A stretch of DNA of 64,000 nt from Planctomycetota bacterium (GTDB taxonomy: Bacteria; Planctomycetota; Planctomycetia; Gemmatales; HRBIN36), in assembly GCA_014584395.1 (NCBI GenBank), contig JACTMY010000009.1:62001-126000 (forward strand). Reading direction: 5' to 3'. The position numbers and the translations under genes were made by a program. The notes under the pieces are model-generated. The model saw only the letters and a program-made list of their open reading frames with translations, was not told where the DNA came from and ran no database searches. Each line of letters opens with the position of its first letter. Position 1 is the stretch's first letter. Shown here piece after piece: positions 7,200 through 15,395 of this stretch.

Positions 7200-7512
7200 G
7201 GATTGCCTTTCTCGTTTGAGATTAGCATGGAGGAGGGAACGATGTCAAAGTTCTCTTTGTGGCGTCGTTGACCAACCGAGTCGTGAAAAACGGAGAGCAG
7301 TGTGCAACCCGGCATAGTGTCCTGTGGGATCGTCAAGGGCCGGGCGAAATACTGCTGAAAAACCATGCCTCGTGCATCGTCGTTCGGTCACGTTGCGGCC
7401 GCGCACTGTCCGTATTGCATTTCATCGAACGCCGCACACGCAGGTTGAGAGTGGCTTGCAGGGAATGCGTTAACCATTCATTAACCGGCGTGTGGTAGGG
7501 TTAAAATTATGC
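7200..7512. other. Relaxase leader region, possible oriT
   Basis: A 313-bp stretch between a leftward toxin-antitoxin operon and the rightward relaxase. MobF relaxases commonly act at an oriT near their own gene. The last 45 bases hold two TTAACC (7470-7475, 7481-7486) and an inverted GGTTAA (7499-7504). This may be a promoter, relaxase binding site or chance; no nic site was identified. Confidence 0.3.
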
Positions 7513-10206
7513 ATGATCCGCATCACGCAACAGGATTGTGCAGGCTCCGCCAAGCGGTACTACACCACGGCGGACTACTATAGCGAAGGCCAGGAACTCA
7601 TCGGTTCCTGGGGCGGCAAGGCCGCGTCCATGCTTGGCCTTCAAGGCGTGGTCGATAAGGCATCCTTCGAGCAACTCTGCGACAATTTGAATCCCAGCAC
7701 CGGAAAGCCCCTCACTGTCCGTACCCGCGCGGAGCGGACCGTCGGCTACGACTTCACTTTCTCGGTGCCCAAGTCGGTGTCGCTGCTTTATGCCCTGAGC
7801 GGGGACCAGGACATTCTGGATGCTTTCCGGGCATCGGTCGATGAGACCATGCGGGAAATCGAGGCCGAGATGAAAACCCGTGTCCGCCGCAAGCGGCAGG
7901 ACGTGGACCGGACCACGGGCAACATGGTCTGGGCGGAATTCATCCACACCACGTCGCGGCCCGTGGACGGCCTTCCCGATCCGCAGTTGCATGCCCATGT
8001 CTTTGTGTTCAACACAACCTGGGACAGCGAGGAGGAACGCTGGAAAGCGGGCCAGTTCCGCGACCTAAAACGCGACGCGCCCTACTTCCAGGCGGCGTTC
8101 CGCGTCCGGCTGGCCAACCGGCTACAGGACATTGGTTTCGGCATCGAGCGGAAGCGCGATGACTTCGAGATCGCCGGCATCAAGCCGGACCTGCTCAAGC
8201 GGTTCTCGTGGCGAACGGCCCTGATCGAGAAGCTGGCCGCCGAGAAAGGCATCACCGACCCCGACCGCAAGGGGGAGCTGGGGGCCGAATCACGCGAAAA
8301 GAAGGGCAAGCCGCTTTCCATCGACGCGCTTCGCAAGTCATGGGATGCCCGCCTGAGCGACAAGGAACGGCAGACGGTAGCGGCGGTCCACCGGCGCGAG
8401 AAGCCGCCCGAGCGGCTCGCGAGGCTGGAAGCGATGGCGGTGGACCATGCCATTGACCACACCTTTGTGCGCGAGGCGGTCGTCGCGGAGCGCAAGATTG
8501 TGACGGAAGCCCTGAAGCGCGGGCTTGGGGCGGTGACGGTCGAGGACGTGAAGTCCGAGACATCCCGCCGCCCGCTGATTCGCAGCAACGTGGCGGGCCG
8601 CCAGATGGCGACGACGCGGGAAATGCTCTCGCTGGAGTCGAAGGTGATTGACTTCGCCAGGGGCGGGCGTGGTCGCTGCCGACCGCTTGGTGATCCCAAC
8701 CGGCAATGCTCCCGCGAATGGTTCAACGAAGGACAGAAAAACGCCGTCCGGCATGTGCTGGGGTCGCGGGACCGCGTGATGATAATCCGCGGCGTGGCAG
8801 GCACGGGAAAGACAACGCTGGAGCAGGAGATTGGCGAAGCGCTGGCCGAAGCGGGCAAGGCGGTGGTTGCCATCGCGCAGTCGGTCAAGGCCAGCCGCGA
8901 GGTGTTGCGCCAGGAAGCCGGCTTCGCCCAGGCTGATACCGTGGCCAGGTTCCTGACCGACAAGGAAATGCAGGATGCCGCCCGCGACGGCGTGATTCTC
9001 GTGGATGAGGCTTCGCAGCTGGGGACGCGGGACATGCACCAGGTCTTGAGCGTCGCAGAATCGGCCAACGCGCGCGTCATACTCGTGGGCGACCGCAGGC
9101 AGCACCGCAGCGTCACGGCGGGCGAGCCGCTCAAGCTCCTGCAAGAGAATGCGGGCCTCAAGGTGGCGGAAGTCACGGACATCCTGCGCCAGCAAGGCGA
9201 TTACAAGAAGGCCGCAAAAGCGCTCAGCGAGGGCCGCACCTACGAAGCGTTCGAGGAACTCGACAAACTCGGATGGATCAGGCAGGTGGACGACGCCAAC
9301 CGCTACAAGCAGTTGGCCGCCGCCTACCTTGCGGCAGTTACAGAAAAGAAGAAAGGCGGTCAGGCCAAGTCCGCTCTCGTTGTGTCGCCCACACACGCCG
9401 AGGCGGCGTGGATCACGGAAGCCATCCGCTCCGGGCTGAAGGAGAAGGGCAAGCTCGATGGGGAACGCATCGTAAAGGCATGGGTGCCGGCCCACCTGAC
9501 AGACGCCCAGAAGGCCGACGCGACGGAATACGAGCCCGGCTACCTGTTGCAATTCCACCAGAACGCGAAAGGCTACCAGAAAGGCTCCCGCTTGGTCGTG
9601 GGCGAGGGCGTCGAGCCGCCGACCGAACATGCCAAACGCTTCGAGGTGTACCGGCCAACACAGCTTATGCTCGCTGTGGGGGACCGCGTGCGGGTGACAG
9701 CCGGCGGCAGGACCAAGGACGGAAGGCATCGCCTCAACAACGGCTCGCTGCTCACCATCGAGGGCTTCACCAAGCGCGGCGACATCATTGTCGATCACGG
9801 CTGGGTCGTTGACCGGGATTTCGGGCACCTAACCCACGGCTACTGCACTACAAGCCACGCCAGCCAGGGCGTTACGGTGGATAAGGTGTTTGTGGCGATC
9901 TCCAGTCAGTCTTTGCCCGCAACCGGCCAGCGGACGGCGTATGTGGCCGTCACGCGAGGCAAGGAACAGGCGGTGCTTTACACCGACGACCGCAAGGAAC
10001 TGCTGAAGGCAGTCAGCCGGCCGGACGATCCGATATCCGCGACGGAACTTGCCAAACCCATGCCAGAGAAACCGACACTTCGGGACTGGATGAAGAGGCT
10101 GGCTTTCGCAAGGGGCCTTGGCGTGCTCGCGGCCCGTGACAACTCCATGCAGCCGGGAACGACAAGGGACACCGCGATGCAAAGGGAGGTAGACAATGCT
10201 CGATAA
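7513..10206 (+). CDS. MobF conjugative relaxase-helicase (TraI/TrwC family)
   Basis: 897 residues from MIRITQQDCAGSAKRYY. The N-terminal relaxase domain has paired tyrosines (Y16-Y17 and Y22-Y23) as nicking candidates and the three-His metal site (H145 and LHAHVFV, H160/H162). A helicase domain follows with Walker A GVAGTGKTT (427-435), Walker B VILVDEASQLG and a C-terminal motif VI region (GQRTAYVAVTRGKEQAVLY). It nicks oriT, attaches to the 5' end and unwinds the transferred strand. The upstream in-frame GTG at 7492 would add 7 residues; the ATG is preferred as relaxases start a few residues before the tyrosines. The 3' end overlaps the next gene by 11 nt. Confidence 0.93.
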   Translation: MIRITQQDCAGSAKRYYTTADYYSEGQELIGSWGGKAASMLGLQGVVDKASFEQLCDNLNPSTGKPLTVRTRAERTVGYDFTFSVPKSVSLLYALSGDQDILDAFRASVDETMREIEAEMKTRVRRKRQDVDRTTGNMVWAEFIHTTSRPVDGLPDPQLHAHVFVFNTTWDSEEERWKAGQFRDLKRDAPYFQAAFRVRLANRLQDIGFGIERKRDDFEIAGIKPDLLKRFSWRTALIEKLAAEKGITDPDRKGELGAESREKKGKPLSIDALRKSWDARLSDKERQTVAAVHRREKPPERLARLEAMAVDHAIDHTFVREAVVAERKIVTEALKRGLGAVTVEDVKSETSRRPLIRSNVAGRQMATTREMLSLESKVIDFARGGRGRCRPLGDPNRQCSREWFNEGQKNAVRHVLGSRDRVMIIRGVAGTGKTTLEQEIGEALAEAGKAVVAIAQSVKASREVLRQEAGFAQADTVARFLTDKEMQDAARDGVILVDEASQLGTRDMHQVLSVAESANARVILVGDRRQHRSVTAGEPLKLLQENAGLKVAEVTDILRQQGDYKKAAKALSEGRTYEAFEELDKLGWIRQVDDANRYKQLAAAYLAAVTEKKKGGQAKSALVVSPTHAEAAWITEAIRSGLKEKGKLDGERIVKAWVPAHLTDAQKADATEYEPGYLLQFHQNAKGYQKGSRLVVGEGVEPPTEHAKRFEVYRPTQLMLAVGDRVRVTAGGRTKDGRHRLNNGSLLTIEGFTKRGDIIVDHGWVVDRDFGHLTHGYCTTSHASQGVTVDKVFVAISSQSLPATGQRTAYVAVTRGKEQAVLYTDDRKELLKAVSRPDDPISATELAKPMPEKPTLRDWMKRLAFARGLGVLAARDNSMQPGTTRDTAMQREVDNAR

Positions 10207-10714
10207 GACCCCACCGACGCATCAAGAGCGATTGCAGCGGAACGGCCATCTCAAGGGGTACGGATCGCCCCCGTCGAAGGAGCCGGAACTACCCGAAGCT
10301 GGCGAGGCCTCGTGCGCCGCCTTCGGCTATCTACGCGGCATCCGCGACCAGGCCGCCGCGGTCGAGTTCCGTTTCCGCGACGGCAACAGCACGTGGTTAC
10401 CTTATAACTGGCTGGGAACCTGGAAGTACAACCCGTCCGAAGGATTGTTGTTGAAATTCTCTGGCGATCTTGTGTACCTGGTGCTGATTCGGGGAAGCAA
10501 CCTGGACCGGCCGCTAAACGAAGGCTCGATTAATCTCACCCACGCCGGCTTGCAGAGGCACCGCGTGCTCTGGGTTCGCGAGATGACCGAAGAGGAAATC
10601 CGGCAGGTTGGTGAGCAAGGGCCGACCATCGACAGCATCACGGTTGCGGAATTCGAGTCCCACGCTGAGCTGAGGGAGTGGGTTAACAAGCATGCCCCAG
10701 CGTTCTCGCGATAA
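10196..10714 (+). CDS. Hypothetical protein coupled to relaxase
   Basis: 172 residues. The ATG lies inside the end of the relaxase gene with GGGAGG upstream, so translation is coupled. The middle (about 50-110) is beta-rich (AAVEFRFRDGNSTWLPYNWLGTW) and reads like a small SH3-like or Sm-like fold, followed by a helical C-terminus. There is no signal peptide. I know no function; position suggests a role with the relaxase or in DNA transfer. Confidence 0.75.
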   Translation: MLDKTPPTHQERLQRNGHLKGYGSPPSKEPELPEAGEASCAAFGYLRGIRDQAAAVEFRFRDGNSTWLPYNWLGTWKYNPSEGLLLKFSGDLVYLVLIRGSNLDRPLNEGSINLTHAGLQRHRVLWVREMTEEEIRQVGEQGPTIDSITVAEFESHAELREWVNKHAPAFSR

Positions 10715-11048
10715 GCCAAGACCGGAACCTTCGGCGGCGCCTCGCTCCCTAAGAGGCGCGGCCGGCGCGTGGGAGCGTTCGGATGCATGACAGCCATATT
10801 CTCACACGTCACCAGCCGCTTCAATCTGGCACAGCTTCCCGCCATTTCTGGCCGGTCACTAACCGTCACGCCACAATAGCCGCCAGCCATAACACACGTC
10901 AAGCACTTGTTCTACCAATAACAACCGGGCGCACCATTCATGCACGTTAAACATTTAATACACATTGTCATAAAACTGTAGCATTTGTCTGCTATCATCT
11001 ATCGGTAGACCCACATGCACACCCGACCATACATAAGGAGCATATACG
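10715..11048 (+). promoter_or_regulatory. Leader of pilin operon, AT-rich, 334 bp
   Basis: No gene. The last 100 bases are clearly A+T-richer than the surroundings (ATTTAATACACATTGTCATA about 10952-10972) and end in AAGGAG 9 nt before the first pilin ATG. A promoter for the pilin operon is expected here; -35/-10 boxes could not be assigned with confidence. Confidence 0.4.
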
Positions 11049-11387
11049 ATGACAAGACGCATCTTTACATTGCGCGCATGTCGTAGGCAGGACCTGACAA
11101 GATACCCGCTGCTTCTTGCGCTACTTCTTATCACTTTCACCGCTGGGGACGCCTTCGCCAGCGCGAACGGGATGTCGAACGCCATGTGCAGCATTCCGTT
11201 GGCTGTAGTCAACACGTCTATTGGGCGGGCGATTGCGACGTTGGGGATAATCATTCTAGGCGTTATGGCAACGCTTGGCCGCGTGACCTGGACTCAGGCC
11301 GTTGTCGTTGGCGTAGGTATTTCTGTCATATTCGGTGCTGCCTCCATCGCAGCCATGCTCGCGATGAACCAGGGTCAAGCATGCTAG
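11049..11387 (+). CDS. VirB2/TrbC-like pilin, copy 1
   Basis: 112 residues. A basic N-terminus and hydrophobic stretch (LLLALLLITFTAGDAFASA) form a long signal peptide with a probable cleavage after AFA/ASA, leaving about 75 residues with two hydrophobic helices (AIATLGIIILGVMATLG and VVVGVGISVIFGAASIAAM) separated by a short polar loop (RVTWTQ). This is the layout of VirB2/TrbC conjugative pilins. Strong ribosome binding site AAGGAG. A second pilin-like gene follows (11456). One cysteine in the mature N-terminus (C47) and one at the C-terminus could form disulfides. Confidence 0.8.
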   Translation: MTRRIFTLRACRRQDLTRYPLLLALLLITFTAGDAFASANGMSNAMCSIPLAVVNTSIGRAIATLGIIILGVMATLGRVTWTQAVVVGVGISVIFGAASIAAMLAMNQGQAC

Positions 11388-11455
11388 GAGCGACAAGGGA
11401 CCCAAAAGACAACGTGTGGAAGAGACTTAAATGCATAGAAGCAAGAGGAGTATAT

Positions 11456-11797
11456 ATGACCAGGAAACTACATCTTAGCACCAAAGGACGCACGACGCTC
11501 GCATACAAATGTATGCTGACAGGTTTGGTGGCGCTCATCATATGCGGCGTGTACAGTACGTCCGCTTACGCCGTGGGCGGGATTGTGTGCGGCACAATCA
11601 CGAATGTTATGGCCAGTGGACTGGCGCGTGGGATCGCGACGATTGGCGTATTGATAATTGGCGTGGGCGCCACGTTAGGTAGAATGCAGTGGACTACCGC
11701 AATTTGCGTTTCGGTTGGCATTGCCGGTATCTATAGTGCGAGTTCGCTTGTGTTCGCGTTCTCTGGTGGTGCGGAGGCTGGCTGCTATGGAGCGTGA
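11456..11797 (+). CDS. VirB2/TrbC-like pilin, copy 2
   Basis: 113 residues with the same build as the gene upstream: a signal peptide (MLTGLVALIICGVYSTSAYA), then a mature part GGIVCGTITNVMASGLARG with two hydrophobic helices around GRMQWTT and a C-terminal cysteine. It shares short motifs with copy 1 (IATxGxxIxGVxATLGR, then W-T). AGAGGAG precedes the ATG, which is chosen over a longer frame from 11186 that overlaps copy 1. The divergence of the two copies is large, suggesting distinct major/minor subunits rather than recent duplication. Confidence 0.78.
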   Translation: MTRKLHLSTKGRTTLAYKCMLTGLVALIICGVYSTSAYAVGGIVCGTITNVMASGLARGIATIGVLIIGVGATLGRMQWTTAICVSVGIAGIYSASSLVFAFSGGAEAGCYGA

Positions 11798-11874
11798 AAC
11801 GGCAACGCACGCCGACCTAGCTTGGCCGTGAGGCAAGGCTGAAGACTTGAAAAACTTATTGAAGGAGCAATGAT

Positions 11875-11994
11875 ATGACCACAAAGATGATTAAGGCGAC
11901 AGCCAACGAGAAATACACCGTCCTTTTGCTGCACTGGACTGTAATGGCCCTTTCTATCGTCGTAATACTAAGCGTCCCGGGATACTGTGGCTGA
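11875..11994 (+). CDS. Small membrane peptide (39 aa) of pilin operon
   Basis: A short gene starting MTTKMIKATANEKYTVLLLH with a hydrophobic stretch (VMALSIVVILSVPG) and a C-terminal YCG. A GAAGGAG site lies 9 nt upstream. Its stop overlaps the next gene's start region (11987-11994). Possibly a single-pass membrane peptide or peptide pheromone/assembly factor; no family recognised. Confidence 0.5.
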   Translation: MTTKMIKATANEKYTVLLLHWTVMALSIVVILSVPGYCG

Positions 11995-12364
11995 GGCGAA
12001 GGGGTGTCACAGTGGATCGCTAACTGATGCTAAGAACCGTAATCGGAATGGATGGGCCTTAACGGCAACCGCTACGCTCATCGTGGTGGTGTATTTGATG
12101 CGCGACGCCGCACTGAGGGACATACTAGCCGATTGCAAGCAGGAATTGATGGCATGTTACGAATCTCAAGGGCCGACAGGCTGCGGATACGTCTCTTGTG
12201 CCGATAGCGCGGCCGCAAAAAAATGTGTTCGAGTCGCAATGGCGGACATAAGTACTACGACGCAGGCAAACCTTCTGCAATGTTTAGCGGAGGTCAAAGC
12301 AACTAGCCAGTGTAAGTCAGCTTATAATACCTGTAAGCACCAGCTCGAGGCGGGTGGGCAATAA
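11987..12364 (+). CDS. Cysteine-rich single-pass membrane protein
   Basis: 125 residues if the GTG at 11987 is the start. A hydrophobic segment (WALTATATLIVVVYLM, about 23-38) is followed by an extracytoplasmic-looking region with eight cysteines in fairly regular spacing (CKQELMAC, CGYVSC, KKC, QC, QCKSAYNTC). This suggests a disulfide-stabilised domain exposed outside the inner membrane. It ends the pilin operon, 46 nt before a strong terminator. I do not recognise the family. The start is uncertain because the gene overlaps the preceding small one. Confidence 0.6.
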   Translation: MAEAKGCHSGSLTDAKNRNRNGWALTATATLIVVVYLMRDAALRDILADCKQELMACYESQGPTGCGYVSCADSAAAKKCVRVAMADISTTTQANLLQCLAEVKATSQCKSAYNTCKHQLEAGGQ

Positions 12365-12409
12365 ACGTCCATGCGCAATCGGTTGATTTCAAGTACACAC
12401 AGGTAAGAG

Positions 12410-12437
12410 AAAACCCCGCCCAGGCGGGGTTTTCTGT
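12410..12437 (+). terminator. Intrinsic terminator of pilin operon
   Basis: Hairpin AAAACCCCGCC-CAG-GCGGGGTTTT followed by TCTGTT. Near-perfect GC stem with A/T tracts on both sides, so it may act in both directions. Confidence 0.85.
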
Positions 12438-12469
12438 TCCCCCTGTATTGGAGGCCCGAACAGTGCTTT

Positions 12470-12733
12470 CTACTTCCTAGATCGCTCGGTGCTGAGCGAG
12501 CCTAGGAACATTGCTGCGGTCAACAAGGCTACAGTCATGGCCAGGGCCAAGAAACCTTCTCGCCCGGGCTGAGACACGAAGGCCGTGGTTGCCGGCAATA
12601 GTCCTGCCCAGGGCACGAGGACGACAGCCAGGATGAGAACGATAGCCGTCCGCCCGGGGATAGACCGAGAACGCTGGCCCGGGCGAAGGAAGAGGGTGGT
12701 ATTGCAATTCTCATCGGCCAAACCGCCGTGCAA
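12470..12733 (-). CDS. Possible small two-helix membrane protein or remnant
   Basis: An open frame of up to 87 residues (start TTG, unsure) with two hydrophobic segments (TAIVLILAVVLVPWAGLLPA and GFLALAMTVALLTAAMFLG). No Shine-Dalgarno. It may be a real small membrane protein transcribed leftward or a decayed fragment; the rest of 12434-13046 holds nothing I can support. Confidence 0.3.
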   Translation of the reverse strand: MHGGLADENCNTTLFLRPGQRSRSIPGRTAIVLILAVVLVPWAGLLPATTAFVSQPGREGFLALAMTVALLTAAMFLGSLSTERSRK

Positions 12734-13046
12734 ATGCCGAATGCGGCGCTTCCAGGGTAGATAGCCGGCTTGAGTCCGTCAAACAGGCTCATGGTCGGCT
12801 TCTTGGTCCAGCTGGTTGGGGTACACCCTATCCAGACGTAAGGCATCCGACGGGAATGTAGTGTCAAACAGAGTGGTCTTCGGCAATTCCTGACAGGTGG
12901 CTGGCAGGGTCTATGATGTCGTTTGACAGTCTTCGGTCTGACAAACCCTTCCGTTCTCAAAGAAACTGCCAACTCTAAAGGTAATTGACAGGCTGCAGCA
13001 TTTTGTGGCACGTTGGCAGGAAACGGCACAAGGAAGGTGGTTCGCT

Positions 13047-13301
13047 ATGAGGGAATGCTTTCGGGCGAAGATAGCACATGCGGGTCGGGTGGTGATTCCG
13101 GCGGAACTGAGGCGCGAGTATGGGTTCTCGGAAGGCGAGGAAGTGGTTCTCTGGCCCTGTGCCGACGGCATCGAAATTCTTTCCCCGGCGACGGCGCTGA
13201 AGCGGGCACAGGATCGTGTCCGGTCCTATATCCCCGGCGACGACATCGACTTGACGGACGAACTGCTCACCGCTCGGACCAGTGATGAGTCGCTCCGGTA
13301 G
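13047..13301 (+). CDS. VapB/AbrB-type antitoxin
   Basis: 84 residues starting MRECFRAKIAHAGRVVIPAE. This is the swapped-hairpin AbrB/MazE DNA-binding fold (GRVVIPAELRREYGFSEGEEV), with a flexible acidic C-terminus (DDIDLTDELLTARTSDESLR) that would wrap the toxin. The start is chosen for its AAGGTGG site and because family members start just before the AbrB domain. It overlaps the PIN toxin gene by 17 nt and likely represses its own promoter. Confidence 0.85.
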   Translation: MRECFRAKIAHAGRVVIPAELRREYGFSEGEEVVLWPCADGIEILSPATALKRAQDRVRSYIPGDDIDLTDELLTARTSDESLR

Positions 13302-13677
13302 CGTGGTCCTCGACGCCTCCGCGATGATTTGCCTCGTGCGACGGGAGCCGGGCTGGGAGCGTGTTGCTGAATTCGGTAACGCCTGCAGCCTTTCGGCGGT
13401 AAACCTTGTCGAGGTAGCATACCTCCTTTCCCGCCACGGCTTCCCACTCAACGAAGTTGAGTCAGTGATCCGCCCGCAAGTCGGTCGGATTGTGCCCCTT
13501 GACGCGGACCTCACGTTGCTCAGCGCCTCAGTACACCGATCAACACGCGACCATGGACTCTCGTTGGCCGATTGCGCTTGTCTGGCGCTCGGGATGGTAT
13601 GTTGCGCGGTGGTCGTGACCGCCGACCGGAAATGGTCGGACCTGGCATTGGGCCTCAAGATTGTTCAAATCCGCTGA
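13285..13677 (+). CDS. VapC-type PIN-domain toxin RNase
   Basis: 130 residues. PIN motifs: D10 (VVLDASA), E about 42 (VNLVEVAYLL), D about 95 (SLADCACLAL), and D about 113 (TADRKW). These four acids coordinate Mg2+ for RNA cleavage. An upstream GTG (13282) is directly adjacent; ATG preferred. It overlaps the antitoxin gene and the stop lies 6 nt before the resolvase gene. Length and motifs are complete, so it should be functional. Confidence 0.88.
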   Translation: MSRSGSVVLDASAMICLVRREPGWERVAEFGNACSLSAVNLVEVAYLLSRHGFPLNEVESVIRPQVGRIVPLDADLTLLSASVHRSTRDHGLSLADCACLALGMVCCAVVVTADRKWSDLALGLKIVQIR

Positions 13678-13683
13678 GTTTCT

Positions 13684-14274
13684 ATGGCGGGAAACGGCCA
13701 GCGAATCGGATACGTTCGGGTCAGCAGCGACGACCAGAAGATTGACCGGCAACTGGAAGGGGAGGCGCTCGACCGTGTATTCGTCGAGCGGGCCTCGGGC
13801 AAGGATTCCACTCGGCCCAAACTCCAGGAAATGCTCGGCTATGTCCGCGAGGGCGATGCTGTGGTCGTTCACAGCATGGATCGGCTGGCGCGCAATGTTG
13901 ATGATCTTCGCCGTCTGGTTCAGACGTTCACGAGTAGGGGCATTGCCATTGAATTTCGCAAGGAAGGGCTGACGTTCACCGGCGACGACAGCCCGATGTC
14001 TCAACTCCTGCTGACGATGCTCGGCGCTGTAGCTCAGTTTGAGCGTGATCTCATCCGTGAGCGGCAGCGAGAAGGTATTGCCCTTGCAAAGGCGAGGGGA
14101 GTCTACCGGGGCCGCGCGAAGAAGCTTTCGTCGGAGCGGGCGGCTGAGTTGATTCAGCGTGCCGGCATTCCCGGTCAGTGCAAGGCCGAGCTTGCCCGCG
14201 AGTTCAAGATCAGCAGGGAAACGCTTTATCAATATCTCCGGCAGGGTTCGGCCAAATCGAACGCGGTGGGGTAA
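13684..14274 (+). CDS. Small serine recombinase (resolvase/invertase)
   Basis: 196 residues. Catalytic serine in GYVRVSSDDQ (S14/S15), then the HSMDRLARN motif and ERDLIRERQREGIALAKARG, as in Tn3/Hin resolvases. C-terminal HTH about 152-185 (AELAREFKISRETLYQYL). Likely resolves multimers or catalyses inversion. It follows VapC by 6 nt and overlaps the WGR gene start (TAATG). Neighbouring toxin-antitoxin and ParB genes suggest a stability module. No res-like repeats were found next to it. Confidence 0.9.
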   Translation: MAGNGQRIGYVRVSSDDQKIDRQLEGEALDRVFVERASGKDSTRPKLQEMLGYVREGDAVVVHSMDRLARNVDDLRRLVQTFTSRGIAIEFRKEGLTFTGDDSPMSQLLLTMLGAVAQFERDLIRERQREGIALAKARGVYRGRAKKLSSERAAELIQRAGIPGQCKAELAREFKISRETLYQYLRQGSAKSNAVG

Positions 14275-14603
14275 TGGACAACCTGCTATCCGTCACCTTC
14301 GAGGCCCACAACTACCAACTCAACCATCATCGCCGGTACGACATTCGGCTGGGCCGCGGCCTCTTCGGGGAGTGGACCGTCGCCCTGAGCTTCGGCCGGG
14401 CGGGGCGCGGCGGTCAGGAACTGCGGCATTCAGCGGCTGATGCGGAGCAGCTTCGCAGGGTGATTCGGGAAACCCTCCGGCGTCGGCTCTCCGCCCCCGG
14501 GCGGATTGGCTGTGCCTACTGGCTCAAGGAATTGTCGGTTGCCGAGGGCGTTGATGTGAGTTTCTGGCTGCCGGAAGCGGCCTTGTCCAAATTCCGTCTG
14601 TAG
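14274..14603 (+). CDS. WGR-domain-like protein
   Basis: 109 residues, ATG overlapping the recombinase stop (TAATG). The core YDIRLGRGLFGEWTVALSF followed by GRAGRGGQE matches the WGR domain, where the W-G-R triplet is here FGRAGRGG after a W-T-V strand. WGR domains bind nucleic acid, for example in PARP1, and stand-alone bacterial versions are common on plasmids. The remainder has HSAADAEQLRRVIRETLRRR. Function in the element is unknown. Confidence 0.7.
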   Translation: MDNLLSVTFEAHNYQLNHHRRYDIRLGRGLFGEWTVALSFGRAGRGGQELRHSAADAEQLRRVIRETLRRRLSAPGRIGCAYWLKELSVAEGVDVSFWLPEAALSKFRL

Positions 14604-15395
14604 ATTCCAGCACAGGCACGCGGCACTTCATGCCGACAGCCTATCGGACTGTCTATGCAGGAATCCGCGGTCCCGCGGCGACCAGCGGGAGCTGCTTCGT
14701 TGAGCATGCCCCCTTCCGCAAAGCGCGAACGGCGTTTTTCGGCGGAAGGGGGACGAAAGCCCAAAGTGCATAGGGGGGGAACGGGGTCAAGGACGGGCGG
14801 CGTGGAGGGTGTCCCTGGCTGCACAAGCGAGGCCTTGCGAGCGCGGGAGCTAGGGAGGGGGCCGCGGTGAACGCCACCGGGAATCCTTGATGGCGCGGGG
14901 GTTTCTCCCCAATGCCTGGCCCACGCCGGTGCCCGATCAAGGCGGCATCGTCGGACATCCTGCCTGCTTTCTTCAGTGGCGGGCGTTTCGAGCCAGTCTT
15001 GCCTGGCACTCCTGGCATTTCGGTCGTGAACAACGTCTCTTGGGCCAACCGTGCCATTCTGCGCAAGCCATCCTTTCAATTCTGGCGGCGGAAAAGACCT
15101 AGCCAGTCGCAAGACCATCGAACACATCGACTCTGGCCGCCATCGTTCGGGGATTGAGCAAATCCGGCAAGAACCAGCGGTGATTATGGGGCAACTCTCC
15201 CATACCGCTCCCGACATGGTCTGCAGAGGCCGAGCACCGTCACACTTCTCCGTCTTGTGCCTCAACCAATTGGCGGACAAGCAGTTGCGCTTGTTCGCTG
15301 CTTATTCTGCGTCAGGTTGTGGTGCGCTCCCGCCGAGATGCGCGGGTTGTTGAAAACGGCTGCCCTCGGAATGCTTCAGGTGATAGGAGCAACCG
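14604..15395. other. Gene-free stretch, 792 bp, with long hairpin
   Basis: No frame here looks coding in either strand. It holds an 11-bp perfect inverted repeat (14709-14752) and G-rich runs (14741-14860). It lies upstream of the ParB-like gene and could hold a centromere-like site or an RNA, but no parS was recognised. Confidence 0.45.
14709..14752. repeat. 11-bp perfect inverted repeat (hairpin)
   Basis: CCCCCTTCCGC (14709-14719) and its exact complement GCGGAAGGGGG (14742-14752), separated by 22 bases. The strand has no clear U-tract after the stem, so it is not a typical terminator; role unknown. Confidence 0.6.

Noticed and set aside
8338-9828. 496-aa minus-strand frame inside the relaxase
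   Set aside because: Antisense shadow of a G+C-rich gene; the plus-strand relaxase has full motifs.
11186-11455. Long upstream extension of pilin copy 2
   Set aside because: Overlaps pilin copy 1 in another frame; ATG 11456 has its own AGAGGAG and gives a normal signal peptide.
12535-13029. 164-aa minus-strand frame
   Set aside because: Biased composition and no motif; overlaps the start of the VapB gene.
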